The notes: generated by a model not told the origin, from the letters alone. Positions 1 to 7,775 are shown, numbered from the stretch's first letter. The stretch: DNA of 14,134 bases from Spirochaetales bacterium (GCA_017614625.1 JAGABK010000035.1:1-14134), one strand, 5' to 3'. Numbers and translations are program-made.

Positions 1-726
1 GCCCGCCAGGTTCTCGGTTCCGGCGCGAAGTCCTTTCTCCTGGCCGCCGCCGCGCGAGAGCGCGGAGAGGGCCTTGTTTCTGTTGTAGAGGATGCCCACG
101 CCCCTGGGGCCGCGGAATTTGTGCGCGCTGAAGGCTGCGCTGTCCATGTCCTCCAGCTCCGGGAAGAAGGGTATCTTTCCCAGCGCCTGGACGGCGTCGC
201 AGTGGATGTGGATGGCACGTCCGGCTGTTTTCTCATAATCCCTGACGACCCTGACAAGCGCCTGAGTGTCCAGGACCGTTCCGGCGACGTTGTTGACCTT
301 CATGAAGGCGACCATGCGGACTTTCGGGTTAAGCGCTTCCTTCAAGGCCTGGGGGTCGAGGTATCCGCCGGGGCAGCGCAGGGCGGTGAACTTCCAGCCG
401 TGGCTCTCCAGGGCCTTCTTCCATTCAAGGATAGCCGCATGCTCGATTCCCGTCGTGACGATCTCGCCGGGAGACGGGGAGTTGAGAAGCGAGGACAGCA
501 CTATTGCGTTGCTTTCCGTTCCGCCGCAGGTGAAGTATATGTTCTGCGCCTTGGTTTTGAGCAGCGTAGCGACAGCCTCGCGCTCCTTCTCCAGACGTTC
601 CTTGGCCTCGGTACCGAGCGGATGGGTCGAGGATGGATTTCCGATATAATTGGTTGCTGCGTCAGTATATGCTTCAATGGCCTTCGGGCTCATGGGAGCC
701 GTAGCCGTCCAGTCGAAATAGGTCAT
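1..726 (-). CDS. NifS/IscS-type cysteine desulfurase, 3' end outside window
   Basis: This is a PLP-dependent class V aminotransferase of the NifS/IscS family. Known members take sulfur from cysteine for Fe-S clusters or tRNA thiolation. The frame is open from ATG 726-724 to the window edge, giving 242 residues; the family is usually about 380-400. It starts MTYFDWTATAP, a variant of the family 'YLDNAAT' start. GGTESNA lies at about 68-74 and IEH at 94-96 (the His that stacks on PLP). CDAVQALGK at about 176-184 holds the Asp and Gln that contact PLP. SAHKFRGPRG contains the PLP lysine K203, and RAGTEN follows at about 234. The sulfur-carrying Cys loop would lie beyond the left edge, so desulfurase activity is not proven. 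The usual NNE near residue 146 reads NNV. The ATG overlaps the stop of the AroB-like gene as ATGA, so the two are probably translationally coupled. Confidence 0.9.
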   Translation of the reverse strand, partial: MTYFDWTATAPMSPKAIEAYTDAATNYIGNPSSTHPLGTEAKERLEKEREAVATLLKTKAQNIYFTCGGTESNAIVLSSLLNSPSPGEIVTTGIEHAAILEWKKALESHGWKFTALRCPGGYLDPQALKEALNPKVRMVAFMKVNNVAGTVLDTQALVRVVRDYEKTAGRAIHIHCDAVQALGKIPFFPELEDMDSAAFSAHKFRGPRGVGILYNRNKALSALSRGGGQEKGLRAGTENLAG

Positions 727-1766
727 ACCGAGGGCACCATCACGACGCTCTTGATGATCTCCTCGTCGACCGGGCGGATCTCGTACTCGCCCTGGTCCTT
801 GAGGAGGACGAAGCTGCTCACTCCGTTGACGGACTGCTTGTTCTTTGCGATCTGGTTGCGGAAGTCCATCCAGTCGCCGCGCTGGATGCGGTAGTTGACA
901 TCGAACCCGTAGAACGCGAAGAGCTTGATGACGCCGGCGGCGAACTCGGAGGTGCAGATTCCCAGCTCCCTGGAGGCTTCCATGGCCTTGCAGACGCCCC
1001 AGGCGACAGCCTGTCCGGACGACCACTGCAGGCGCGACATGCCTTCAAGCGCATGGGCGAAGGTACTTCCGAGATTCAAAGCCGCACGCAGGCCGAGCCT
1101 CTCGTACGGGTCGTTGTCGATGTAGGATTTCTTGATCTGCAGGGATATCGTGATGATTGCCTTGAGCGTGTCGGGGTCGCGGTCCATGATCTGCTGCTTG
1201 CGGGTCGCCACGAGGTTGAAGAGCGTGTCGTCCTTGGTCAGCAGGCTGTGCTTGAGGATGTCGGCGAAGCCGTTCATGTAGTCCTTGTTGGGCAGGGACT
1301 TGAGGCAGTCCGTGCAGATGAGGACCTCGTTGGCCGGGAAGAAGGTTCCCACTATGTCCTTTGCGAACCTGAAATTGATCGATGTCTTGCCGCCCAGTGC
1401 CGAGGATGCCATGCTGATCAGCGTGGTGGGAATCAGGATGACCCTGCAGCCGCGCATGTAGATGGAGGCCGCGAAGGCCGTGATGTCGCAGATCATTCCG
1501 CCGCCGAGGGCGATGAAGGTGCAGTCGCGTCCCAGGTTGTTGTCCATGGCGACGCTGATTATCTTCTCGAGGCATGTGAAGCTCTTGGAGGATTCTCCGG
1601 CTTCGATGACGACGTTGGGGGTGGGCAGGGGACGGACCATCCTGGAAGTGTTGGTATCGCATACCCACAGCGTGTTGGGGCCGAACGTGCCCACGTGGTA
1701 TGACAGGTCGGTGAAATCATCGGCCATGAACACTTTAGTTCCAAGACAATTCAGAAATTCCTGCAT
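723..1766 (-). CDS. 3-dehydroquinate synthase (AroB)-like protein with altered metal site
   Basis: The fold is that of AroB (DAHP to 3-dehydroquinate, shikimate pathway). From ATG 1766-1764 it has 347 residues, a normal AroB length. The NAD-binding part is well kept: EAGESSKS (about 58-65), ALGGGMICDITAFAAS (about 86-101), RG, PTTL and GGKT (about 125-128). R227, N231 and H238 of the 'RxxxNxxxxxxH' segment and K172 are also present. However, the zinc ligands of known DHQS (Glu194, His271 and His287 in the Aspergillus enzyme) align with D169, S234 and S250, and active-site Asp146 aligns with S121. So the family is clear but DHQS activity is doubtful. The frame could open at TTG 1802, but the TTG overlaps a promoter-like -35 box and adds 12 residues unlike AroB, so I chose the ATG. 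The gene lies between the helicase and the cysteine desulfurase, with no other shikimate gene in view. Confidence 0.85.
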   Translation of the reverse strand: MQEFLNCLGTKVFMADDFTDLSYHVGTFGPNTLWVCDTNTSRMVRPLPTPNVVIEAGESSKSFTCLEKIISVAMDNNLGRDCTFIALGGGMICDITAFAASIYMRGCRVILIPTTLISMASSALGGKTSINFRFAKDIVGTFFPANEVLICTDCLKSLPNKDYMNGFADILKHSLLTKDDTLFNLVATRKQQIMDRDPDTLKAIITISLQIKKSYIDNDPYERLGLRAALNLGSTFAHALEGMSRLQWSSGQAVAWGVCKAMEASRELGICTSEFAAGVIKLFAFYGFDVNYRIQRGDWMDFRNQIAKNKQSVNGVSSFVLLKDQGEYEIRPVDEEIIKSVVMVPSV

Positions 1767-1773
1767 GGATATA

Positions 1774-1802
1774 ATATTACAACCAATACAGGAGTCTTTC
1801 AA
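1774..1802 (-). promoter_or_regulatory. Putative promoter of the AroB-like/NifS-like pair
   Basis: On the minus strand TTGAAA (1802-1797) and TAATAT (1779-1774) are separated by 17 bases, in an AT-rich 41-base gap within otherwise GC-rich DNA. Transcription would start near 1767, almost at the ATG at 1766, so the message would be leaderless or nearly so. No Shine-Dalgarno sequence precedes this ATG. This is a consensus match read by eye. Confidence 0.4.
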
Positions 1803-1807
1803 TTATG

Positions 1808-4390
1808 TCAGTCAAGCATTTTGAGGATTCTGTTGTAGGCCCTGCGGAACTCCGGCGCCTTGACCTCGTCCATGATGGCCAGAAGCGTGTAGGCGGTGTT
1901 GTTCACGGCGTCGGTGAAGCTCCTGTTCACATGGAGGAAGACGCTGCCCTTGCCGGAGACCAGAAGCTCCACGAATCCGAGCCTGTCGCGTTCCTTGAGG
2001 CGCGAGAGCTTCATCAGATCGCCCAGATGCGGGATCAGGTCCGAAATCCCCTCAAGGGAGAAGACATCGGTGCACGGCCTGTCGACATAGCCTTCCGGCG
2101 AGAGGTCGATCCTCCCGTACAGGCTGATGATGTCGTACAGGCTGGAACCGTAGGAGACGTAGCCGCCGTTGTACAGAAGCGCGGCGACGGTTCCCTTGGG
2201 ATGCCTTGAGGAGCGCCTGTAGGCCTTTGCAAGAGCCGGAAGGTCGGCAGCGGAGATGACCACGATGTTGCGGGTGTTCTTCTTTCCAACGTCCTTGATG
2301 ACAGGGAACTCGAAGCCGAAGATGCGCGCCACCTTGGTCTCTGCCTCCCTGGACGCCTTCGCGTTGATGTTGGCGCCCCTGGACGATGAGCGTCCGCTCT
2401 GGCGCGTGCCTTCGCGTTCGTTCATGCGGGCTTCCTTTGACAGCTTCCTGAGCTTCTCGGCAAGGCCCTTGGAGATTTCCGGCACCCAGTCGGGGTAGAG
2501 CGGTGAGACTGTCCTGGCATACATCTTGGTCGTCATTACTATTTCTCCGGCAAGGAGATACGGCGGCGGGTCGCGGAACCAGGCCGAGCCCGGATGTATG
2601 TAGATCTCGTCCGTCAGGAGCGTCCTGTAGACCGAAGCCTTCTTCTTGGCGCAGACGTACTGCACCAGGCCCGCACCCATGCAGACCAGAAGGTCGTGGG
2701 CGAACTGCTCGGCATCGGCGTAGTCCGGCTGCGGCACCGGGATTCCCATCTCGTTTGTGATCTGGCAGAGCTGCTCGGAGATGTGGATTATCTCGTCCAT
2801 GCTCTGGATGTCCAGGTAGTTGGCCCGGCAGAACTCCTCGCGCTTCTTGAGCGTGTCCATGCCCTTGTACTTGCGGTAGATGCTCTGGTAGCTGACGAAG
2901 TCCCCGAAGGGGCTTGAGAAGCGCCTGTGGGCCGCGCGTGCCAGGTCTTCCTCGCCGGGAGGAAGCACGAAGGGCGTGCGGGCCGAGAGGAAGCTCACGC
3001 AGATTATGACCGGCATGAGGATCTCAAGATGCCTTTCCAGCGCCTCGACAATGCAGCGCGAATGCCTGGGAAGCAGCGGATAGCGGACCATGAGCTGGCC
3101 TATGGAGGTCAGATGCCTCAGCTGGTCGATGGCGTCGAGCAGCCTGAGAGTCCTTTCGCCGCTTGCCAGGGCGTCCGGATCCGGTTTCGTGATGTACGGG
3201 AAGGACTCGAAATCGTAGATTCCCAGGTCTATCATGCGCAGGACGACCTCCGAAAGGTCGGTCCTGAGGATCTCCTCGGTAGTCCACAGCGGACGCGAGT
3301 CGTAGTCCTCGCGGTCGTACAGCCTGTAGCAGATTCCGGGAGCCGTCCTTCCGGCGCGGCCCTTGCGCTGTTCGGCAGACGAGCGGCTGACCGGGCGTGT
3401 GACCAGAGCCGAGGTGAAATCCCTTTGGTTGTAAAAATTTATCTTCGCCAGGCCGCTGTCTATGACGACGCGGATTCCGTCTATGGTGAGGCTGGTCTCG
3501 GCTATGTTCGTGGCAAGCACGACCTTCATCTTTCCGGCCTCTGTGGGCTGGAAGACCAGCTCCTGCTCCTCCTTGTTCAGCCTTCCGTAGAGCGGGTAGA
3601 GCTGCAGGTGCTCGTGGTCGCACTCGTAGAAGATCTGCTGCATTGTGTTCTTGATGTCGGCCTCGCCGGGAAGGAACACCAGCGTGTCCTCGTTGTCCTT
3701 CCAGCCGGAGTTGCGGAAGCGCTTGAGAAGCTGGTTGAGTATCACGCAGATGCTGTGCGAGCACTCGTCCGGGTCCGCCTTGGTCTTCAGCGGGAAGTAC
3801 TTCACCTGGACGTCGTATACACGTGACTTGATGGAGATTATGGGCGCGTTTTCACCGGTGGAGGGGTCCGCGAAGAACCTGGCGAAAACCTTGGTATTCA
3901 ATGTGGCGGAAGAAATTATGACCTTCAGCTCGGGGCGCTTTGCGACTATCTGCTTTAGCAGTCCCAGGATGAAATCAATGTTCAGGCTGCGCTCGTGGGC
4001 CTCGTCCACCATGATGACACTGTAGCGCGAGAGCAGGGGGTCAGCCTTGAGTTCCTGCAGCAGCATTCCGTCGGTCAGGATCTTGATCCGTGTCTCTGCG
4101 TCGGTGGTGTCGTAGAAGCGCATCTTGTAGGCGCAGAAGTTCTCCTGAAGGTTCTCCGGGGCTATCTGGCCCTTGATGTACGAGCAGACGCCCAGCGTGG
4201 CTATCCTTCTGGGCTGGGTGATTCCTATGACGCCTGAGGAGGCGTATCCAGCTTCCTTGAGGATTATCGGCAGCTGGGTCGTCTTTCCCGATCCGGTGGG
4301 GCTTTCGACGATGATGACCTGGTGCCCGGACAGTGCGTCCAGGATCATCTGTCTGTGCTGGTATACAGGAAGTTGCCTGGGATCAGCCAT
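1808..4390 (-). CDS. hrpA: DEAH-box ATP-dependent RNA helicase, HrpA-like, with extra C-terminal region
   Basis: This is an 860-residue superfamily 2 DEAH helicase, expected to remodel RNA in the cytoplasm using ATP. The motifs appear in order: PTGSGKTT (31-38, Walker A), QPRR (59-62), TDGMLLQE (106-113), DEAH (129-132), SAT (161-163), TNIAETSLTI (294-303) and QRKGRAGR (341-348). A helicase-associated HA2 region follows (about 370-470, with EEILRTDLSEVVLRM and LGIYDF as in HrpA rather than HrpB). An OB-fold-like region follows at about 575-630. A charged linker rich in Arg and Ser (about 650-685) then leads into some 175 residues (IFGFEFPVIKDVG onward) that I do not recognise. E. coli HrpA is about 1300 residues with a different C-terminus. 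The start overlaps the hisS stop by 8 bases and has no clear Shine-Dalgarno sequence, which fits translational coupling. Confidence 0.92.
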   Translation of the reverse strand: MADPRQLPVYQHRQMILDALSGHQVIIVESPTGSGKTTQLPIILKEAGYASSGVIGITQPRRIATLGVCSYIKGQIAPENLQENFCAYKMRFYDTTDAETRIKILTDGMLLQELKADPLLSRYSVIMVDEAHERSLNIDFILGLLKQIVAKRPELKVIISSATLNTKVFARFFADPSTGENAPIISIKSRVYDVQVKYFPLKTKADPDECSHSICVILNQLLKRFRNSGWKDNEDTLVFLPGEADIKNTMQQIFYECDHEHLQLYPLYGRLNKEEQELVFQPTEAGKMKVVLATNIAETSLTIDGIRVVIDSGLAKINFYNQRDFTSALVTRPVSRSSAEQRKGRAGRTAPGICYRLYDREDYDSRPLWTTEEILRTDLSEVVLRMIDLGIYDFESFPYITKPDPDALASGERTLRLLDAIDQLRHLTSIGQLMVRYPLLPRHSRCIVEALERHLEILMPVIICVSFLSARTPFVLPPGEEDLARAAHRRFSSPFGDFVSYQSIYRKYKGMDTLKKREEFCRANYLDIQSMDEIIHISEQLCQITNEMGIPVPQPDYADAEQFAHDLLVCMGAGLVQYVCAKKKASVYRTLLTDEIYIHPGSAWFRDPPPYLLAGEIVMTTKMYARTVSPLYPDWVPEISKGLAEKLRKLSKEARMNEREGTRQSGRSSSRGANINAKASREAETKVARIFGFEFPVIKDVGKKNTRNIVVISAADLPALAKAYRRSSRHPKGTVAALLYNGGYVSYGSSLYDIISLYGRIDLSPEGYVDRPCTDVFSLEGISDLIPHLGDLMKLSRLKERDRLGFVELLVSGKGSVFLHVNRSFTDAVNNTAYTLLAIMDEVKAPEFRRAYNRILKMLD

Positions 4391-5663
4391 TTGCCAGCTT
4401 CGCGATGTCCGCGAGAGTCAGTCCTTCGGTCACCTTGCGGGTGGCGATCTCCTTCACGGAGAAGGTGTCTCCGGTCTGGGCGGTCACGACGAAGCGGATG
4501 CCGTTGTTCTCGGCGTATGCGAACTGCTGTCCCATGCCTTTCTCTCCCACGTAGGAGTCCGTCCTGACACCAAGGGCGCGCAGCTTCATGGCCACGCTCT
4601 CGGACCAGGCTGGATTCTCCTTCGAGGAGGCGACCATGACATCGGCATAGGAGGCGTCGGTGACGATGGGGCTTCCGAGCTCCTCGAGGGCGGCAATCAG
4701 GCGGTCCATTCCGATGCACGATCCGACTCCGGGAAGGTTCTCCTTCGTATAGAGGCCGGCAAGGTTGTTGTAGCGGCCGCCGGAGCAGATGGATCCGATC
4801 TGCGGCATGTCGGTCAGAAGCGTCTCGTAGACGATGCCCGTGTAGTAGTCCAGGCCGCGTGTGATGGAGGTGTCGAGGATGAAATCGCCGTCGATTCCGC
4901 AGGCCTTCATCATGTCGTAGATCTGTGCGAGGCGCTCCGTTCCGGGGCAGTTTCCGAGCATTTTGACGAGGATGTCGAGGGTGTCGCCGAAATTGTCCTT
5001 CGGAATTGAGATGAAGGAGAGGACCATGTCTGCTGCTGCATCGCCAAGTCCTTCCTCCAGAAGGATTTCGCGGACTCCGTCGACTCCGATCTTGTTCAGT
5101 TTGTCTATTGCGCGAAGGACTTCAGCGTTCTTATCTTCTATTCCGAGTCCGGAAAGGAAGAGGTTTAGAAGACCTCTGTGCGAGACGGAGACCTTGAAGG
5201 CTCCGACCTTCATTTCGGAGAGGCATGTGTGGATCAGCAGAAGGATTTCGAAGTCGCTCTGGGCGTTGTCAACTCCGACCATGTCGAAGTCGCACTGCCA
5301 GAACTCGCGGTAGCGGCCCTTCTGGGGTTTCTCGCCGCGCCAGACCTTGCTCATGTGGTAGCGCTTGAAGGGGAAGGAGAGCTGGCTGTAGTTCGCGGCG
5401 ACATAGCGGGCGAGCGGTACGGTCAGGTCGAACCTGAGCGCTACGTCGCGGCCGCCGTTGTCGGTGAAGCGGAACATCTGCTTGTCGGTCTCTCCGCCGC
5501 CCTTGCCGAGGAGGACCTCGGTGTACTCGAGTGCGGGAGTGTCGATGGGCACGAATCCGAACGAACGGAAGATCTGCTGAATCCTGGACATGAGGTTCTG
5601 TCTGACCAGTTCCTGCTGGGGCAGGCTGTCTCTGAATCCTTTCAATACTCTGGGCTCTATCAT
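4383..5663 (-). CDS. hisS: Histidyl-tRNA synthetase
   Basis: This is a class II aminoacyl-tRNA synthetase that charges tRNA-His, 426 residues, a normal length. Motif 2 spans FRFTDNGGRDVALRFDLTVP (64-83) and KRYHMSKVWRGEKPQKGRYR (100-119), then EFWQCDFD. The histidine-binding motif RGLDYYTG is at 269-276, and motif 3, GMDRLIAAL, at 318-326. An anticodon-binding domain ends the protein. The motif 2 region looks more like archaeal/eukaryotic or spirochaetal HisRS than E. coli HisRS; this is recalled, not computed. The frame continues upstream to 5795, but MIEPRVLKGFRD at 5663 is the family start and has GGAG five bases before the ATG. The extra 44 residues would cover the promoter and the start of pcnB. 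It is first in the leftward operon. Confidence 0.96.
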   Translation of the reverse strand: MIEPRVLKGFRDSLPQQELVRQNLMSRIQQIFRSFGFVPIDTPALEYTEVLLGKGGGETDKQMFRFTDNGGRDVALRFDLTVPLARYVAANYSQLSFPFKRYHMSKVWRGEKPQKGRYREFWQCDFDMVGVDNAQSDFEILLLIHTCLSEMKVGAFKVSVSHRGLLNLFLSGLGIEDKNAEVLRAIDKLNKIGVDGVREILLEEGLGDAAADMVLSFISIPKDNFGDTLDILVKMLGNCPGTERLAQIYDMMKACGIDGDFILDTSITRGLDYYTGIVYETLLTDMPQIGSICSGGRYNNLAGLYTKENLPGVGSCIGMDRLIAALEELGSPIVTDASYADVMVASSKENPAWSESVAMKLRALGVRTDSYVGEKGMGQQFAYAENNGIRFVVTAQTGDTFSVKEIATRKVTEGLTLADIAKLANG

Positions 5664-5707
5664 GTCGTCTCCGGTGTTGTTTTTTTCAATGAAATCTGCT
5701 GTAATAC

Positions 5708-5735
5708 ATTCTATACAAAATACGGATTTGTTCAA
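5708..5735 (-). promoter_or_regulatory. Putative hisS promoter
   Basis: On the minus strand TTGAAC (5735-5730) and TAGAAT (5713-5708) are separated by 16 bases. The predicted start near 5701 gives a leader of about 38 bases, AT-rich and including a run of A, before the GGAG and ATG of hisS. The 82-base gap between hisS and pcnB (5664-5745) must hold promoters for both directions. For pcnB, TATACA at 5712-5717 with ATGAAA at 5689-5694 is a weaker candidate. Confidence 0.45.
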
Positions 5736-5745
5736 CGGCTGAAAG

Positions 5746-6927
5746 ATGTTAATCAGATACAGGAAGAATGCCCAGGGCCTTGACGCAGTGGCCAAGGTCT
5801 ACGGCAGCGATGAAAACGGAATAGATATAGGAAAGATAGATGCAAATGCCGTCAGCGTAATAAGAAAGCTGACGGAGGCAGGCTATGAGAGCTATATCGT
5901 CGGAGGAGCGGTCAGGGACCTCATCCTGGGCAGGACTCCGAAGGATTTCGACATCGCCACGGCCGCTTCCCCGAGACAGGTCCACAAGCTTTTCCGCAAC
6001 TCCCGCATCATAGGCCGCCGCTTCCGTCTGGTCCACATCACCTTCGGTCCCAAGATCATCGAGGTCTCCACGTTCAGGAGCATCCGCGACCACGAGGCTG
6101 CCGACGACAACCAGTTCGGAACAATAGAGGAAGACTGCACGAGACGCGACTTCACGATCAACAGCCTGTACTACGACCCGCTGAAGGGGAACCTTATAGA
6201 CTTCAACAACGCCCTTGAGGATTTCAAGAAGAAACGTCTTGTTTCCCTCATCCCGCTGGGGAAGACCTTCATCGAGGACCCGGTGCGCATGGTCAGGGCC
6301 GTAAAGTATTCCGTCACAACAGGTTTCCGCATCCCGTACAAGCTCTCGCACGCCATCAGGGTCTACGCCCCGGAGCTCTCGGGAATCAGCACGTCCCGCA
6401 TGACCGAGGAGGTCAACAAGATCCTGGCCTGCGGCATGAGCAGCGCCGTATTCAGACGCCTGCACGACTACAAGCTCCTGGTCTACATGCTTCCGGCCAT
6501 CTCGGTTTACGCCTCCTATCCGCAGCTTTTCGAGTCGCTCGGGAAACTGGATGAGAAGGTCGCCCAGGGCAAGGACAGCTCGCAGCCGGTTAGCAAGGCG
6601 GAGATGTACCTTGGCCTTGCAAGGCCCTTCCTCGCGGTGAACGCCGAACTGCACGACCCGATGATGCTCTTCTACGATTTCCTAAGGCAGATAAAGGTCC
6701 TGATATCTCCCATCACGCCCTCGAATTACGACCTCGAGACGGCCTCGGCGCAGTACATGTCGGAGCAGGGGATGAAGGTTCCCCGCGGAGCCGTCAAGCA
6801 CCGCAATCCGGACCTCCCGCAGCCCAGGCCGCAGCATCCCCAGCACGGCACGAAGCCCGGCGAGAAGCCGGCCGGAAAGAGGCACAGGAAACATCACACG
6901 AAGAAGAAGCCTCAGGACCAGGCCTGA
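5746..6927 (+). CDS. pcnB: Poly(A) polymerase / PcnB-type nucleotidyltransferase
   Basis: This is a class II template-independent nucleotidyltransferase, 393 residues. The family adds 3' poly(A) tails or tRNA CCA ends. Visible motifs are YIVGGAVRDLILGR (50-63), catalytic DFD (D67 and D69), RRFRLVHITFGPKIIEVSTF (91-110), EEDCTRRDFTINSLYYDP (128-145) and EDPVRMVRAVKYS (177-189). The RRFRLVHITFGP segment and IEEDxxRRDFT match E. coli PcnB closely, favouring poly(A) polymerase over CCA-adding enzyme. The last 45 or so residues are rich in Pro, His, Lys and Arg (HRNPDLPQPRPQHPQH onward), a basic tail likely to touch RNA. ATG 5746 is the first start after an in-frame TGA at 5740-5742; its Shine-Dalgarno sequence is poor. 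The 3' end overlaps the convergent P-loop gene by 16 bases, leaving no room for a separate terminator. Confidence 0.92.
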   Translation: MLIRYRKNAQGLDAVAKVYGSDENGIDIGKIDANAVSVIRKLTEAGYESYIVGGAVRDLILGRTPKDFDIATAASPRQVHKLFRNSRIIGRRFRLVHITFGPKIIEVSTFRSIRDHEAADDNQFGTIEEDCTRRDFTINSLYYDPLKGNLIDFNNALEDFKKKRLVSLIPLGKTFIEDPVRMVRAVKYSVTTGFRIPYKLSHAIRVYAPELSGISTSRMTEEVNKILACGMSSAVFRRLHDYKLLVYMLPAISVYASYPQLFESLGKLDEKVAQGKDSSQPVSKAEMYLGLARPFLAVNAELHDPMMLFYDFLRQIKVLISPITPSNYDLETASAQYMSEQGMKVPRGAVKHRNPDLPQPRPQHPQHGTKPGEKPAGKRHRKHHTKKKPQDQA

Positions 6928-7775
6928 ACGTGCAGTACCACCTTGTGGATCAGGATTCCTCCGTATTTCTCAAGTGAATCGGCTATGTATTCCTCGAATT
7001 CCAGGATCATGTGACCGGGCATGGCCTGGGGAGTCCTGATGAAGACATCGAGGTCGTAACCCTCGTTGCCGTAAGTAAATGTGACCTTCTCGATCTTCAT
7101 CGTCTCCTCGTATTCGATCAGGCAGTGGGAGACCATCTGGGTGATGGCGGCCTCGCTTATGGCCGACTCCTCCTGCTTGCTGAACTCGGGGCACACGAGG
7201 GTCTTCTCCACGGTCTGGGTCTTGCCCACGAACGGGAGGAAGGACAGTCTCTTCTTCAGGCCGACGCGGATCGAATCGTAGACGATGGAAGGGTAGTTTC
7301 TCGTAATCTGGAGCGGCGGCACCGGGATGACGTGCTTGCCCTCCGAATAGCGGATGCGCATGGCGGTATCGATCTCGTCCTTGGTGGCGATGTCCTCGAT
7401 GCGGATGATCTGGGACGGCTCGGGAAGATTCAGGCGCAGGGCGATCTTGGCCGCCATCTTCTCCGAGGTGCCTATGATGAGGATCTTGCGGTACTTTTCC
7501 GTCTGAAGGGCGTTCATGACCTCGTTGAAGTGGTCCGCCTCCTGGAAGAGGGCCCTCTTGACCGCCGTGAGGAAGTTCGATTCCTGCTTGGCGCTCTTTC
7601 CGGCGATGATCCTGTCGTTTCTGATCAGGAGTCCGTCGTCGATGATGAGCGGAATATGGTATCTGTCGGCCACGAGCTGCGCACGGAAGCTTTTTCCCGT
7701 TCCGCTGCGTCCGACAAGCGCGTACACCTTGACCGGACGGCGTCTTATTCCCGCAGCCATATTGTTTATTTTCAT
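6912..7775 (-). CDS. P-loop ATPase/kinase-like protein with Asp23-like C-terminus, function unknown
   Basis: I do not recognise a named gene here. The 287-residue protein has a Walker A motif, GRSGTGKS (22-29), after a short basic N-terminus, then IIDDGLLIRNDRIIAGKSAK (44-63). A second hydrophobic strand KILIIGTSEKMA (97-108) suggests an incomplete or unusual P-loop NTPase core; I see no clear Walker B DE. From about 205 to the end, the pattern ISEAAITQMVSHCL ... VTFTYGNEGYDLDVFI ... EEYIADSLEKYGG ... KVVLHVQAW resembles Asp23/Gls24 (DUF322) domains. That match is by eye. No signal peptide or membrane segment is seen. The start could be ATG 7775 or ATG 7760 (MAAGIRRRPVK); neither has a Shine-Dalgarno sequence. 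It is transcribed away from the rnf operon and overlaps the end of pcnB. Confidence 0.8.
   Translation of the reverse strand: MKINNMAAGIRRRPVKVYALVGRSGTGKSFRAQLVADRYHIPLIIDDGLLIRNDRIIAGKSAKQESNFLTAVKRALFQEADHFNEVMNALQTEKYRKILIIGTSEKMAAKIALRLNLPEPSQIIRIEDIATKDEIDTAMRIRYSEGKHVIPVPPLQITRNYPSIVYDSIRVGLKKRLSFLPFVGKTQTVEKTLVCPEFSKQEESAISEAAITQMVSHCLIEYEETMKIEKVTFTYGNEGYDLDVFIRTPQAMPGHMILEFEEYIADSLEKYGGILIHKVVLHVQAWS

Noticed and set aside
121..894. Rightward open frame of 257 codons at the left edge
   Set aside because: It is antisense to the NifS-like and AroB-like genes, whose conserved motifs are clear. High GC favours long shadow frames, and its product has no recognisable features.
1767..1802. 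TTG start for the AroB-like gene
   Set aside because: The TTG is the first part of a promoter-like TTGAAA box, lacks a ribosome binding site and adds residues (KDSCIGCNIIS) not expected in AroB. Not fully excluded.
1805..2209. Rightward open frame with AGGAG ten bases before its ATG
   Set aside because: It lies wholly inside the helicase C-terminal coding region on the other strand. The AGGAG is probably chance, and the translation has no family features.
5664..5795. 44-residue N-terminal extension of HisS
   Set aside because: The extension crosses the AT-rich promoter region and the start of pcnB. The family start MIEPRVLKGF at 5663 has its own GGAG.
5749..6654. Leftward open frame of 301 codons opposite pcnB
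   Set aside because: It is a shadow of pcnB, which has clear nucleotidyltransferase motifs.
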